A stretch of 64,000 bases of DNA, taken from Peptoanaerobacter stomatis (lineage in GTDB: Bacteria > Bacillota > Clostridia > Peptostreptococcales > Filifactoraceae). The stretch spans positions 1,660,419 to 1,724,418 of the forward strand of contig NZ_JH815225.1 of assembly GCF_000238095.2 (NCBI RefSeq), read 5' to 3'. Below the pieces are notes generated by a model. The model saw only the letters and a program-made list of their open reading frames with translations. It was not told the DNA's origin and did not search any database. A program made the position numbers and the translations under genes. The stretch's first letter is position 1, and each line of letters begins with the position of its first letter. Positions 26,940 to 35,451 of this stretch are shown in pieces.

Positions 26940-27386
26940 ATGGAAGACGTAAAAATATTGAAAATGAGGGAAGAACATATAGAAGATTTGCTTGAGATTG
27001 AAAAGCGTTGTTTTACAGATCCGTGGACAAAAAAAATGTTTGAAGACGAGCTTTTAAATCCGTTGGCTTATTATATTGTGCTTGTTCAAGATGAAAAAAT
27101 AGTCGGCTATGCAGGGTTTTGGGATATAATAGATGATGCTCAGATAATGAATGTTGCAGTGGATATAGAATATAGGGGTAAAGGCTATGGCAATTTAATT
27201 ATGGAGGATTTTATAAAAGAAGCAAAAGATAGAAATCTTGATACTATGAGTTTGGAGGTCAGAGTATCAAACGAGCCGGCAATAAAACTATATGAAAAAT
27301 ACGGATTTGAAGTGCAAGGCAGACGAAAAAAATATTATCAGGACAACGGTGAAGACGCTTATATAATGTATTTGTTTGACTTGTAA
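26940..27386 (+). CDS. rimI: [Ribosomal protein S18]-alanine N-acetyltransferase
   Basis: 148-residue GNAT acetyltransferase. The RimI pattern is clear: CFTDPWTKKMFEDEL at residues ~24-38, the acetyl-CoA loop EYRGKGYGNLIM, EVRVSNEPAIKLYEKYGF and the ending RRKKYYQDNGEDAYIMYL. It acetylates the N-terminus of ribosomal protein S18. In many Firmicutes rimI neighbours tsaB/tsaE/tsaD, which are not seen here. RBS AGGAAA. Confidence 0.9.
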   Translation: MEDVKILKMREEHIEDLLEIEKRCFTDPWTKKMFEDELLNPLAYYIVLVQDEKIVGYAGFWDIIDDAQIMNVAVDIEYRGKGYGNLIMEDFIKEAKDRNLDTMSLEVRVSNEPAIKLYEKYGFEVQGRRKKYYQDNGEDAYIMYLFDL

Positions 27387-27482
27387 CCATATAAAAAATA
27401 TCTATGTTTATTAGAATAATATAGAAATAAAAGCTATATGGTATTTCAAATGGAGAATTGTATTAGCATAAAAAGGGATTGT

Positions 27483-28235
27483 ATGGATAAAATATTGGAA
27501 ATAAAAAATTTGAGTGCAGGATATGACAATAAAAAAATCATATCTGATATAAATTTAAGCGTGAAAAACGGACAGAGCATTGCGATAGTGGGAGAAAGCG
27601 GTGGTGGAAAAACTACGCTTGTAAAAGCTGTAACCAATATGTGCGATATATATTCAGGAGATATATTATTTGAGGGTAAAAGCATAGTAAATATCAGCAA
27701 AAAAGAGATAAGAGAAAACAGAAAGCACATACAAATGATAATACAGGATTCACACTCAGCCTTTAACCCGAGTATGAGCATAAGAGATTATATAAAAGAG
27801 CCTATGAAAAATTTTTATAAATATGACGATAAAAAATGCCTTGAAAAAACAAAAGAATTGTTGAATTTGGTGAGTTTGGATGAAAGTGTGTTGGATAGGA
27901 GTCCTAATTCTCTCAGCGGAGGACAAAGACAAAGAATAGCTATAATAGGAGCACTTTCAGTAAATCCTAAACTTTTGATTTGCGATGAGATAACATCTGC
28001 ATTAGATGTTTCCGTAGGCAAGCAGATAATGGAATTGTTGGACTATATAAAGTCTAAAACCAATATGACCATAATATACATATCTCATGATTTGGCATTG
28101 ATGGCAAGTGCTTCAGATGAAATATTTATAATGAATGACGGAAAAATAGTAGAGCAGATTTCAAGCAAAGATTTAAAAAAATCACAAAACATATATACCA
28201 GAAAACTTTTAGATGCAACATATGTAATAGATTAA
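27483..28235 (+). CDS. Oligopeptide/nickel-type ABC ATPase, orphan
   Basis: 250-residue ATPase: Walker A GESGGGKTT, Q-loop IQDSHSAFNPSMSI (typical of Opp/Dpp/Nik ATPases), LSGGQRQR signature, Walker B LLICDEITSALD, and H-loop YISHDLALM. The C-terminus is short and lacks the usual Opp C-terminal Fe-S or zinc-type extension. No permease, partner ATPase or binding protein lies nearby, so it must work with components encoded elsewhere or be a remnant. Start chosen at ATG 27483 with AAGGGA upstream and family-like N-terminus (ILEIKNLSAGY). Confidence 0.8.
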   Translation: MDKILEIKNLSAGYDNKKIISDINLSVKNGQSIAIVGESGGGKTTLVKAVTNMCDIYSGDILFEGKSIVNISKKEIRENRKHIQMIIQDSHSAFNPSMSIRDYIKEPMKNFYKYDDKKCLEKTKELLNLVSLDESVLDRSPNSLSGGQRQRIAIIGALSVNPKLLICDEITSALDVSVGKQIMELLDYIKSKTNMTIIYISHDLALMASASDEIFIMNDGKIVEQISSKDLKKSQNIYTRKLLDATYVID

Positions 28236-28240
28236 AAAAT

Positions 28241-28277
28241 ACTGCTGTTTTTATATAATTAAACAGCGGTGTTTTTT
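28241..28277 (+). terminator. Intrinsic terminator after the orphan ABC ATPase
   Basis: ACTGCTGTTT (28241-28250) pairs with AAACAGCGGT (28261-28270), followed by GTTTTTT. Confidence 0.85.
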
Positions 28278-28377
28278 ATGTATATTTTTATAATTTATAG
28301 GCTTTAATATAAATAAAACTTATAGCCGATAATAACTAATATATATCGTAAAATACTGTAAAAATGAATGATTTAGC

Positions 28378-28404
28378 TTGACAAAAGATATGAAAAAATA
28401 TAAT
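28378..28404 (+). promoter_or_regulatory. Possible promoter for the second met operon; rest of the 28236-28715 gap
   Basis: TTGACA (28378-28383) and TATAAT (28399-28404) with a short 15-bp spacer. It lies ~310 bp before metN and is separated from it by a full R1 repeat, so the repeat would be transcribed in the leader. A second, weaker promoter may lie near 28640-28670. Confidence 0.4.
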
Positions 28405-28493
28405 ATATTGGAATGTAAATTAAAAATTAGCTTAATCTACTGTAATATATTTTAACATACTATAAAATAACCATTATTAAATTAAAATTAATA

Positions 28494-28612
28494 TTATTTT
28501 CTAATAAAATTATGGATAACTTGTATAATTATATAAAATTAATACATAGTCTACCAGAAAAATTAATTGTTATAATTTTTCGTTATTCTATAAGATTTTA
28601 GTATAATACTAT
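28494..28612 (-). repeat. Dispersed repeat R1, full copy
   Basis: On the minus strand the order is TATACTAAAATCTTATAGAA, AATTAATTTTTCTGGTAGAC, ATAATTATACAAGTTATCCA, TAATTTTATTAGAAAATA. The same blocks occur in order at 35.28-35.41 and 59.91-60.04 kb. The ends form an imperfect inverted repeat of ~25 bp. Confidence 0.75.
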
Positions 28613-28715
28613 CTTTAGTAAGTATATAGATTATAATGATTTTTGAAAATATTTTTATTTTTTATAGTATGGACTTGTGTTTAAGTAAATACTTATAAAA
28701 TTTTAGGAGCAATAG

Positions 28716-29690
28716 ATGATAAAAATAGAGCATTTAAACAAAACGTATAACAATTCGGTTAAAGCTCTTGATGATATAAATCTTGATATTGAAAAAGGAG
28801 ATATATTCGGGATAGTGGGTCTATCCGGTGCAGGAAAGTCATCTTTGGTGAGATGTATAAACAGGCTTGAAGAACCTGACAGCGGTAAGGTTATAATAGG
28901 AAACTCGGATATATTGAAACTTGGAAAAAACGAACTCATTGAGCAGAGGAAAAAAATAGGAATGATATTTCAAAATTTTAACCTTTTCTCATCTATGACA
29001 GTATTTGAAAACATAGCCTATCCGCTAAGATTGGCTAAACAAGATAAAAATTATATAAAAAAGAGAGTTAAAGAGTTATTGGAAATAGTTGATTTACAAG
29101 ATAAGGCGGAAAGCTATCCGTCACAGTTGTCAGGTGGACAAAAGCAAAGGGTAGGTATAGCAAGAGCTATTGCCAATAATCCTGATGTACTTCTTTGTGA
29201 TGAGGCTACATCGGCGTTAGACCCTAAGACAACAGGGCAGATACTATCGCTTTTAAAAGATATAAATAAACAAACTTCGCTCACTCTCGTCATTATAACT
29301 CACGAAATGGAAGTTATAAAACAAATATGTAACAAGGTTGCAATAATAGAAAAAGGTAAGATAATAGACAGCGGTAAAGTTATAGATTTATTCTCAAAAC
29401 CTGCAAATGAAAGAACAAAACATTTTGTAGAATATGATTATAAATTGCCTGAAGGTATATATAAAGGTCATCTGATGTCGCTGACATTTACAAGTGAAGT
29501 TGCCTGTACAGCAATTATTTCTAAAATTTCAAGAAGGTACAACATAGATATAAATGTAATTTCCGGAAATATAGATTATATACAAGGCGAACCGCTTGGG
29601 AAATTGTGCGTTGAAATACCGAAAGATTACGATATAGATGAAATAAAATCAGAATTTGAGCAATATAATGTAAGAGTGGAGGTAATATAA
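28716..29690 (+). CDS. metN: Methionine-type ABC importer ATPase MetN, second copy
   Basis: 324 residues with Walker A GLSGAGKSS (residues ~35-43), LSGGQKQR near 138, Walker B LLCDEATSALD, H-loop ITHEME and a C-terminal NIL-type domain (residues ~250-324). The gene order and spacing copy the set at 4.7 kb, but the protein sequences are clearly diverged, so this is an old paralogue, not a recent duplication. Ribosome binding site AGGAG, seven bases upstream. Stop overlaps metI start (TAATG). Confidence 0.92.
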   Translation: MIKIEHLNKTYNNSVKALDDINLDIEKGDIFGIVGLSGAGKSSLVRCINRLEEPDSGKVIIGNSDILKLGKNELIEQRKKIGMIFQNFNLFSSMTVFENIAYPLRLAKQDKNYIKKRVKELLEIVDLQDKAESYPSQLSGGQKQRVGIARAIANNPDVLLCDEATSALDPKTTGQILSLLKDINKQTSLTLVIITHEMEVIKQICNKVAIIEKGKIIDSGKVIDLFSKPANERTKHFVEYDYKLPEGIYKGHLMSLTFTSEVACTAIISKISRRYNIDINVISGNIDYIQGEPLGKLCVEIPKDYDIDEIKSEFEQYNVRVEVI

Positions 29691-30340
29691 TGCAAGATAT
29701 GATAAGAGTTTTATATGAACCACTTTTAGAAACCTTATATATGGTAGGGGTATCTACATTATTTACCGTGTTGATAGGATTACCGCTTGGAACAGTTATA
29801 GTTATAACATCTGATAATCATATAATGCCTAAAAAAGTGTTAAACACAGTTTTATCATATATAGTGAACATAACTCGTTCATTCCCTTTTATAATACTTA
29901 TGATAAGCATATTTCCGCTGACAAAATTTATAGTAGGGAAAAAAATAGGAACGACAGCGGCTATAGTTCCGCTTGTTTTTGCAGCAACACCTTTTTTTGC
30001 AAGGTTGGTAGAAACTTCACTTAGAGAAATACCGTGGGGAGTTATAGAGGCGGCGCTTTCCATGGGCTCTACTACAATGCAGATAATAAGGAGAGTTATG
30101 ATACCGGAGGCATTATCATCAATAGTTCTCGGCATAACTACAACTGTGATCAGCATACTCGGATATTCAGCTATGGCAGGTTCTATCGGTGGCGGAGGAC
30201 TTGGCGACTTGGCGATAATGTATGGCTATCAAAGATGGCAGACCGATATAATGATAATTACGGTAATAGTCCTTGTAATATTGGTACAAATAATTCAAAG
30301 CATAGGCAACAGGATTGCCAAAAGATTGGATAAAAAATAA
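29690..30340 (+). CDS. metI: Methionine-type ABC importer permease MetI, second copy
   Basis: 216-residue permease with about five membrane segments and the coupling loop EAALSMGSTTMQIIRRVMIPEA. SAMAGSIGGGGLGDLAIMYGY near the C-terminal half is shared by MetI proteins. Start codon shares bases with the metN stop; GGAGGT lies just upstream, giving coupled translation. Confidence 0.92.
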   Translation: MQDMIRVLYEPLLETLYMVGVSTLFTVLIGLPLGTVIVITSDNHIMPKKVLNTVLSYIVNITRSFPFIILMISIFPLTKFIVGKKIGTTAAIVPLVFAATPFFARLVETSLREIPWGVIEAALSMGSTTMQIIRRVMIPEALSSIVLGITTTVISILGYSAMAGSIGGGGLGDLAIMYGYQRWQTDIMIITVIVLVILVQIIQSIGNRIAKRLDKK

Positions 30341-30602
30341 AGCGTCAGTTTCTGAAACTTTTAAAAGTGTATACGACAAAATCGCAATCATTATTTAATT
30401 GTTAACTATGTACTATACTGATATTTGCTTAATTGACAGATGAGCTTCATATTATGTTTTTGTTTAATTTAACAAAAATAATTGAAAAATAAAATATATA
30501 TTATTTTATTAAATATTAGTATAAAAAAAGATTGGTATAAACTAAAAAATGTTTCAGTAAAATAAATTGTTTAATAAATTTTAAAACTTGGAGGTAAGTT
30601 AA

Positions 30603-31448
30603 ATGAAGAAAAATATTAAAAAACTATTGGCATTTGCATTATCAGCATCTATTTTATTGGTAGGTTGCTCAAGTGGAGGAAATGAAAAGCAAGGAACTGC
30701 TAAGGAAGAAAACAAAACTGCTCCTGAAGAACAAGTATTAAAAATAGGTGCAACACCTGAACCGCATGCAGCGATATTGGAATCTGTAAAACCTGCACTT
30801 GAAAAAGAAGGCATAAAATTGGATATACAAGTATTCAATGATTATGTAATACCGAATACAGCATTGGAAGAAAAAGATTTGGACGCAAACTATTTTCAAC
30901 ACCAACCATATTTGGACGAGTTCAACGCTCAAAAAGGTACACATATAGTATCAGCAGGAACAGTTCACGTTGAGCCTATGGCTGTATATTCTAAAAAATA
31001 CACCGCATTGAGTGATTTGCCTGAAGGTGCTACAATATCATTGCCGAATGACCCTACAAACGGAGGTAGAGCACTTATACTTCTTCAAAAAGAAGGATTA
31101 ATCAAATTAAAAGACGGAGCAGGACTTACTGCAACAGATAAAGATATTGTAGAAAATGCTAAAAATTTCAAATTTGAATTATTAGATGCCGCTCAATTAC
31201 CAAGAACACTTGATGACGTAGATGCATCAGTAATAAATACAAACTATGCATTAGATGCAAAGCTTGACCCTACAAAAGATGCGCTTGTTGTAGAAGATAA
31301 AGAATCTCCATATGCTAATATAGTAGCAGTAAGAGAAGGAGAAACAGAAGATCCGAGAATACAAGCACTTATGAAAGCTCTTAACAGTGAAGAAACAAAA
31401 AAATTTATTGAAGAAACTTACAAAGGTGCAATAGTACCGGCATTTTAA
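30603..31448 (+). CDS. metQ: MetQ/NlpA-family substrate-binding lipoprotein, second copy
   Basis: 281 residues; lipobox LLVGC with Cys22, then a Glu/Lys-rich spacer and the MetQ fold (IGATPEPHAAILESVKPAL, DANYFQHQPYLDEFN, LPNDPTNGGRAL). The FQHQPYLD segment is typical of genuine MetQ proteins; the first copy has FQTEIYFN instead, so the two probably bind different ligands. RBS TTGGAGG. Gap of 262 bp after metI. Ends four bases inside the convergent histidine kinase gene; no hairpin terminator separates them. Confidence 0.93.
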   Translation: MKKNIKKLLAFALSASILLVGCSSGGNEKQGTAKEENKTAPEEQVLKIGATPEPHAAILESVKPALEKEGIKLDIQVFNDYVIPNTALEEKDLDANYFQHQPYLDEFNAQKGTHIVSAGTVHVEPMAVYSKKYTALSDLPEGATISLPNDPTNGGRALILLQKEGLIKLKDGAGLTATDKDIVENAKNFKFELLDAAQLPRTLDDVDASVINTNYALDAKLDPTKDALVVEDKESPYANIVAVREGETEDPRIQALMKALNSEETKKFIEETYKGAIVPAF

Positions 31449-32362
31449 TTAGCTGTACATTTTGGAAAAGATAGACTGAAAATTATAGTGTTATCTTTTA
31501 TTACGGCATTTATTTGCCCACCTGATTTTTCAGTTAGAGTTTTTGCTATTGATAAGCCAAGACCTGTTGATTTACTGCCACTTGACCAATCAACGGAGTA
31601 GTTTCGCTTGAATATATCTTGTGTAGAATTTACCTTAAAATTTGCAGGCAGAGTATTTGATATGCTAACATCGTAGGTGTTTTTCTCGGCATTATCTTTT
31701 AAGGAAATATCTATTTTTTCTCTTCCGTATATAAATGAGTTTTTTATAAGATTTGAAAATATTCGTTCAAGTGAAGTTTTATCAGAATATATCATACTTT
31801 TATTTGAAGGTATATCTATATTTATCTTATCATATACCTGCTCAAGCTCACTGTAATAATTGGCGATAATCTCTCTAAGTGTTTGACTTAGAGAGATTTT
31901 TGATATTACGAAAGGATAGTCGAAACTGTCGATGGATGTTATGGAATAAAAATCTTCTACCAAAGCTGACAGCGACATACTCCTGTTTTTTACAATATTT
32001 AAGTATTTTATCTTATCTTCTTGTGAAATGTTGTTATCTTCCAATAGGAGTTGCATATATCCACTTATAGAAGTAAGCGGTGTTCTGAAATCGTGTGATA
32101 TGGAAGTTGCCATACTTTTTAGGCTTTCCTTTGCAGTTTCAAATTCTTTTTTTTGCTCAAGCAATTCCTGTATTATCAGATTGATTGAATTTAAAAGGCT
32201 TGGAATAAATACGAAATAGCTTGTTTTTATAGGACTTGCAGAGCTTTTTTGTATTATTAAATTGAGTTGAAACTCGATTTTTCTCTGCTCATTTCTGTTC
32301 CATATTACATATATTATAAATAATATGATTGCACATAAGAATCCTGATAAAAAGTAAAGCAT
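31445..32362 (-). CDS. Sensor histidine kinase of an ABC-transporter locus
   Basis: 305-residue kinase: one strong N-terminal membrane segment (residues 3-21), no HAMP or sensor domain, phosphoacceptor H90 in SISHDFRTPLTS, N box (FSNLIKNSF), and G box (STGLGLSIAKTL). Small kinases of this kind next to ABC-2 exporters usually sense cell-envelope peptides through the transporter. ATG with AAAGGAG. It is the last gene of the operon and 10 bp after the permease. Its partner is the response regulator at the head of the locus. Confidence 0.9.
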   Translation of the reverse strand: MLYFLSGFLCAIILFIIYVIWNRNEQRKIEFQLNLIIQKSSASPIKTSYFVFIPSLLNSINLIIQELLEQKKEFETAKESLKSMATSISHDFRTPLTSISGYMQLLLEDNNISQEDKIKYLNIVKNRSMSLSALVEDFYSITSIDSFDYPFVISKISLSQTLREIIANYYSELEQVYDKINIDIPSNKSMIYSDKTSLERIFSNLIKNSFIYGREKIDISLKDNAEKNTYDVSISNTLPANFKVNSTQDIFKRNYSVDWSSGSKSTGLGLSIAKTLTEKSGGQINAVIKDNTIIFSLSFPKCTAN

Positions 32363-32372
32363 TTGAACTCCT

Positions 32373-33137
32373 TTAATCTATTTTTAATTCCCTTGTATTG
32401 ATGAAAAATATCTGTATAACTATAAATGAAAGTACATAAAGCGAAACACCTATGAGAAATTTTAAGCTGATAATGCCGTTTTCCAAGGCATTGCCTGCTA
32501 TTGAATCTACAGTTATGTTTAAAAAAGGTTTTAAGAATTTTACTATTTGGGATATCCAATAAAGTACATTTGTCAATATTCGTGTTGTCGAAAGGCAGAG
32601 CCATCCTAAAGCTATATCGGTTTTTGATGTAAAATACAGTATAACCGCCCCTTCAAGCGTATATACAGCTGTTATTATATAGGATACAAGTCCTGTCTTT
32701 ATACTTAGTTTCAAGACATCAATATATGCTGCAATATTTGAATAAAATCCTTTAGAAAATATATAAAACTCTGCAAAAAATACTGCTCCTAAAAATAAAT
32801 ATGCAAAAAATAAATATATGAGCAGAGATATTAATTTTGATACTATATAATAAGTTCTGTCGGAAGATTTTGAAAATATCTGTTTTATATATCCGCTGTT
32901 TATGTCATCGCAATATACTACTATAAATGCGTTTATAGAGAGCAGTATAACACCTAAATTTGTGCACACCGACAAGGCTGTTATTATCATATCGGGTGAA
33001 AAGCGCTGTTCTTCACCGTAAGATAAACTTCCTGATAACATTACAGTTGTAAAAAGTAGTGTAAGTATTAAGAAAAAAAGATAATTTTTCTTTTTATGAG
33101 CTATTCTGTATAAATCGGCACATAAGGTATTAATCAT
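32373..33137 (-). CDS. ABC-2-type transporter permease
   Basis: 254-residue membrane protein with about six hydrophobic segments, fitting the permease of BcrB/LanE-G-like peptide export or immunity systems. Start set at ATG 33137: GGAGG lies seven to nine bases upstream and would otherwise sit inside a longer reading frame starting with TTG at 33152. It overlaps the ATPase gene by 8 bp. No sequence feature fixes the substrate. Confidence 0.82.
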   Translation of the reverse strand: MINTLCADLYRIAHKKKNYLFFLILTLLFTTVMLSGSLSYGEEQRFSPDMIITALSVCTNLGVILLSINAFIVVYCDDINSGYIKQIFSKSSDRTYYIVSKLISLLIYLFFAYLFLGAVFFAEFYIFSKGFYSNIAAYIDVLKLSIKTGLVSYIITAVYTLEGAVILYFTSKTDIALGWLCLSTTRILTNVLYWISQIVKFLKPFLNITVDSIAGNALENGIISLKFLIGVSLYVLSFIVIQIFFINTRELKID

Positions 33138-34047
33138 TTGTTTTACCTCCAATCATCTTTAAGAAAAATTCTTCAAGAGTTATTGAATTTAAGTGTAATT
33201 TTTGAAGATGTAATCCGTTTTCGTACAGTGCATCAGCTACTTTTTGAGGTTCGTCTACATAGTCGAGTAATAATATTTCGTTATTTGAGTTGACGCTGTA
33301 GTTATGGGTGTTAAGAATTTGTTCCAATATGATTGTGGCTTTTTTTGTATCATCGGCTTTTACTATGAGTTGTTGTTTACATTCATCTTCAAGCTCTTCA
33401 TGGCTTAATTGTTTTATAAGCATTCCTGAATCCAAAAAACCGAATTTTGTTGACATTACTTCCAATTCAGATAATATGTGTGAACTTATTATAAATGTTG
33501 TGCCATAGTTTTTGTTTATGTCTATTATAAGATTTTTTAAATCGTGGATACCTTCAGGGTCTAAACCGTTTAGAGGTTCGTCAAGTAAAATTATATCTGG
33601 ATAACCCATAAGGCAGGACGCTATTTCAAGCCTTTGTTTCATACCCATGGAGTAGGTTTTGACAGGTTTTTTTATATTTTTCAATTTGAGTGCGTCCAAT
33701 ACACGAAGTATCTCCTGTTTTTCATTTTGTATGCCGTCTATTTTGCAACGATAACTTAGATTTTCGTATGCACTCAGATATGGAAACAGACTTTTGTCTA
33801 TAAAAAATCTCATATTTTTGCGTGACAGTCTTAATTGTTGCTCGTTTTGACTGTTTTGTATGCTTATACTGCCATATGTTGCAGGAATTATGCCGGATAT
33901 TGCTTTTAGCAAAGTGGATTTGCCCGCACCGTTTTTGCCTATAAGACCGTATATATCGCCTTGCATAACGTCCAATGACAAATCTTTTAAGGCGTAGAAA
34001 GTTTTGTACACTTTGCTCAAATTTTCCACTTTTATTATAGAGTTCAT
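33130..34047 (-). CDS. ABC transporter ATPase (BcrA/LanF-like)
   Basis: 305-residue ATPase: Walker A GKNGAGKST, signature YSMGMKQR in place of LSGGQ (usual in BcrA/LanF types), Walker B ILLDEPLNGLD, H-loop SSHILSELE, and a ~90-residue C-terminal extension as in peptide-resistance exporters. RBS AGGAGG. It shares a locus with a response regulator and kinase, an arrangement seen for antimicrobial-peptide detoxification. Specificity is inferred only. Confidence 0.9.
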   Translation of the reverse strand: MNSIIKVENLSKVYKTFYALKDLSLDVMQGDIYGLIGKNGAGKSTLLKAISGIIPATYGSISIQNSQNEQQLRLSRKNMRFFIDKSLFPYLSAYENLSYRCKIDGIQNEKQEILRVLDALKLKNIKKPVKTYSMGMKQRLEIASCLMGYPDIILLDEPLNGLDPEGIHDLKNLIIDINKNYGTTFIISSHILSELEVMSTKFGFLDSGMLIKQLSHEELEDECKQQLIVKADDTKKATIILEQILNTHNYSVNSNNEILLLDYVDEPQKVADALYENGLHLQKLHLNSITLEEFFLKMIGGKTND

Positions 34048-34092
34048 ATTACCTCCTCAATTCAGTTATTTGATTTTAGAAGTTTTAATTTA

Positions 34093-34108
34093 TCAAAACT
34101 TGTTTTGA
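34093..34108. promoter_or_regulatory. Palindrome upstream of the ABC exporter operon
   Basis: TCAAAAC-TT-GTTTTGA between the response regulator gene and the ATPase start, about 45 bp before the ATPase ATG. A candidate regulatory site for this operon. The 176-bp gap suggests that the transporter-kinase genes have their own promoter. Confidence 0.4.
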
Positions 34109-34223
34109 AAGGGTATATTCAGAACAAATTTTACGCAAGTATAAGTCCATACTTAAATGAATTGCATTTAAAACTATAATAAAAGTATAAAAATAAATTT
34201 TTAAAAAATAATTAATTAAAATG

Positions 34224-34928
34224 TTAAATATTACTTAAATTATTTTTTGTGTTTAATCTGAAGCCTACACCCCATACTGTTTCGATTATATCTTTTTGTG
34301 TATAGTCTTTGAGTTTTGAGCGAAGCCTTGAGATGTGAACGTTTATTGTGTTGTCATCTCCATAGTATGCGTCCCCCCACACCATAGTATAAAGTATTTC
34401 TTTTGTAAATACTCTTTTAGGCTCGTTTATAAACAGTACGAGCAAATCAAATTCTTTTTGAGTCAGCGTGATAGGTTTATTATCGGCAAGGACATCTCTT
34501 GACATCAAATCTATTTTGATATTTTCGAATTGAAGTATATCGTTTGTATCGGTATTTGCGCTTGTTTGCAATTTTCTTAAATGTGATTTTACTCTTGCTT
34601 TTACTTCTCTTGTGTCAAAAGGTTTGGATATATAATCGTCCGCCCCGATTTCCAATACGCTTACAAGTGTCTGTGTATCTCCTTTTGCAGTTAGCACTAT
34701 TATAGGCACTGATGATGTTTTTCTAATTTCTTCTATAACTTCCTCTCCGTTTTTGCCAGGTAACATAAGGTCAAGCAGGATAAGGTCAAATTTTTCGCCT
34801 GAATTTGCGAATATAAGCATTGCCTCAGTGCCGGAGAATGCGTTTGTAATATTGTATTCTCCTTTTAACAAGTCTGTCAGCAGCATATTTATATCATTGT
34901 CATCTTCGACTATAAGTATATTGTTCAT
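34224..34928 (-). CDS. OmpR-family response regulator
   Basis: 234 residues: receiver domain with the acidic pocket E8-D9-D10, phosphoacceptor D53 (LILLDLMLPG), conserved T in VLTAKG and K in SKPFD, then a winged-helix DNA-binding domain (TLTQKEFDLLVLFI ... DNTINVHISRLRSKL). Start set at 34928, because GGGAGG overlaps an in-frame ATG at 34940. It controls the downstream exporter and kinase genes by the usual logic of such loci. Confidence 0.93.
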   Translation of the reverse strand: MNNILIVEDDNDINMLLTDLLKGEYNITNAFSGTEAMLIFANSGEKFDLILLDLMLPGKNGEEVIEEIRKTSSVPIIVLTAKGDTQTLVSVLEIGADDYISKPFDTREVKARVKSHLRKLQTSANTDTNDILQFENIKIDLMSRDVLADNKPITLTQKEFDLLVLFINEPKRVFTKEILYTMVWGDAYYGDDNTINVHISRLRSKLKDYTQKDIIETVWGVGFRLNTKNNLSNI

Positions 34929-35020
34929 AAAGCCTCCCATCAGAAATGTATGTCAAACAGTTGACAATTATTTTATTAAGTAATATTATAAACGTTATAT
35001 ATGCTATAATTTTATATATT

Positions 35021-35139
35021 TTACTGTAATATTGAAGTTTAATTAAGCAATGGATATTTTTGTTTTTTAGAATTTATTAGATAAGCATATTTAAAACAAA
35101 GAGCTATCCATTAATCAGACCAATATCAGTATAAATATA
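35021..35139 (+). repeat. Dispersed repeat R2, copy 2
   Basis: AATTAAGCAATGGATATTTT then TGTTTTTTAGAATTTATTAG match R2 at 22.4 kb. The ends (TACTGTAATATTGAAGTTTA and the complement of CAATATCAGTATAAA) are imperfect inverted repeats. Confidence 0.6.
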
Positions 35140-35281
35140 GTGTACTTCGTAAAGTCAAAAAAATTTGCCATACGGTAAATATAGCACAATGTCATATTTT
35201 TATTTTAAAGTAATTTTCTAAAAAATACAATAGAAATAAAGTGTTTAATATAAAGTATAATATTTTAATAAGTTGATTTTT

Positions 35282-35405
35282 ACTATTTTATACTAAAACC
35301 TTATAGAATAATATAAAATAATAATAATTAATTTTTCCAATAAACTATTTATATTAAGGTCATATAATTATACAAGTTATCCATAATTTTATTAGAAAAT
35401 ATTAT
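35282..35405 (+). repeat. Dispersed repeat R1, full copy; rest of the 34929-35451 gap
   Basis: TATACTAAAACCTTATAGAA at the left and TACAAGTTATCCATAATTTT plus ATTAGAAAATATT at the right, in the same order as the copies at 28.5 and 59.9 kb. Apart from R1 and R2, the gap between the divergent response regulator and transporter genes has no gene that I can see. Confidence 0.75.
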
Positions 35406-35451
35406 TTAATTAAATTATATATGATTGTTTATTATAGATACGGAGGGTTTG

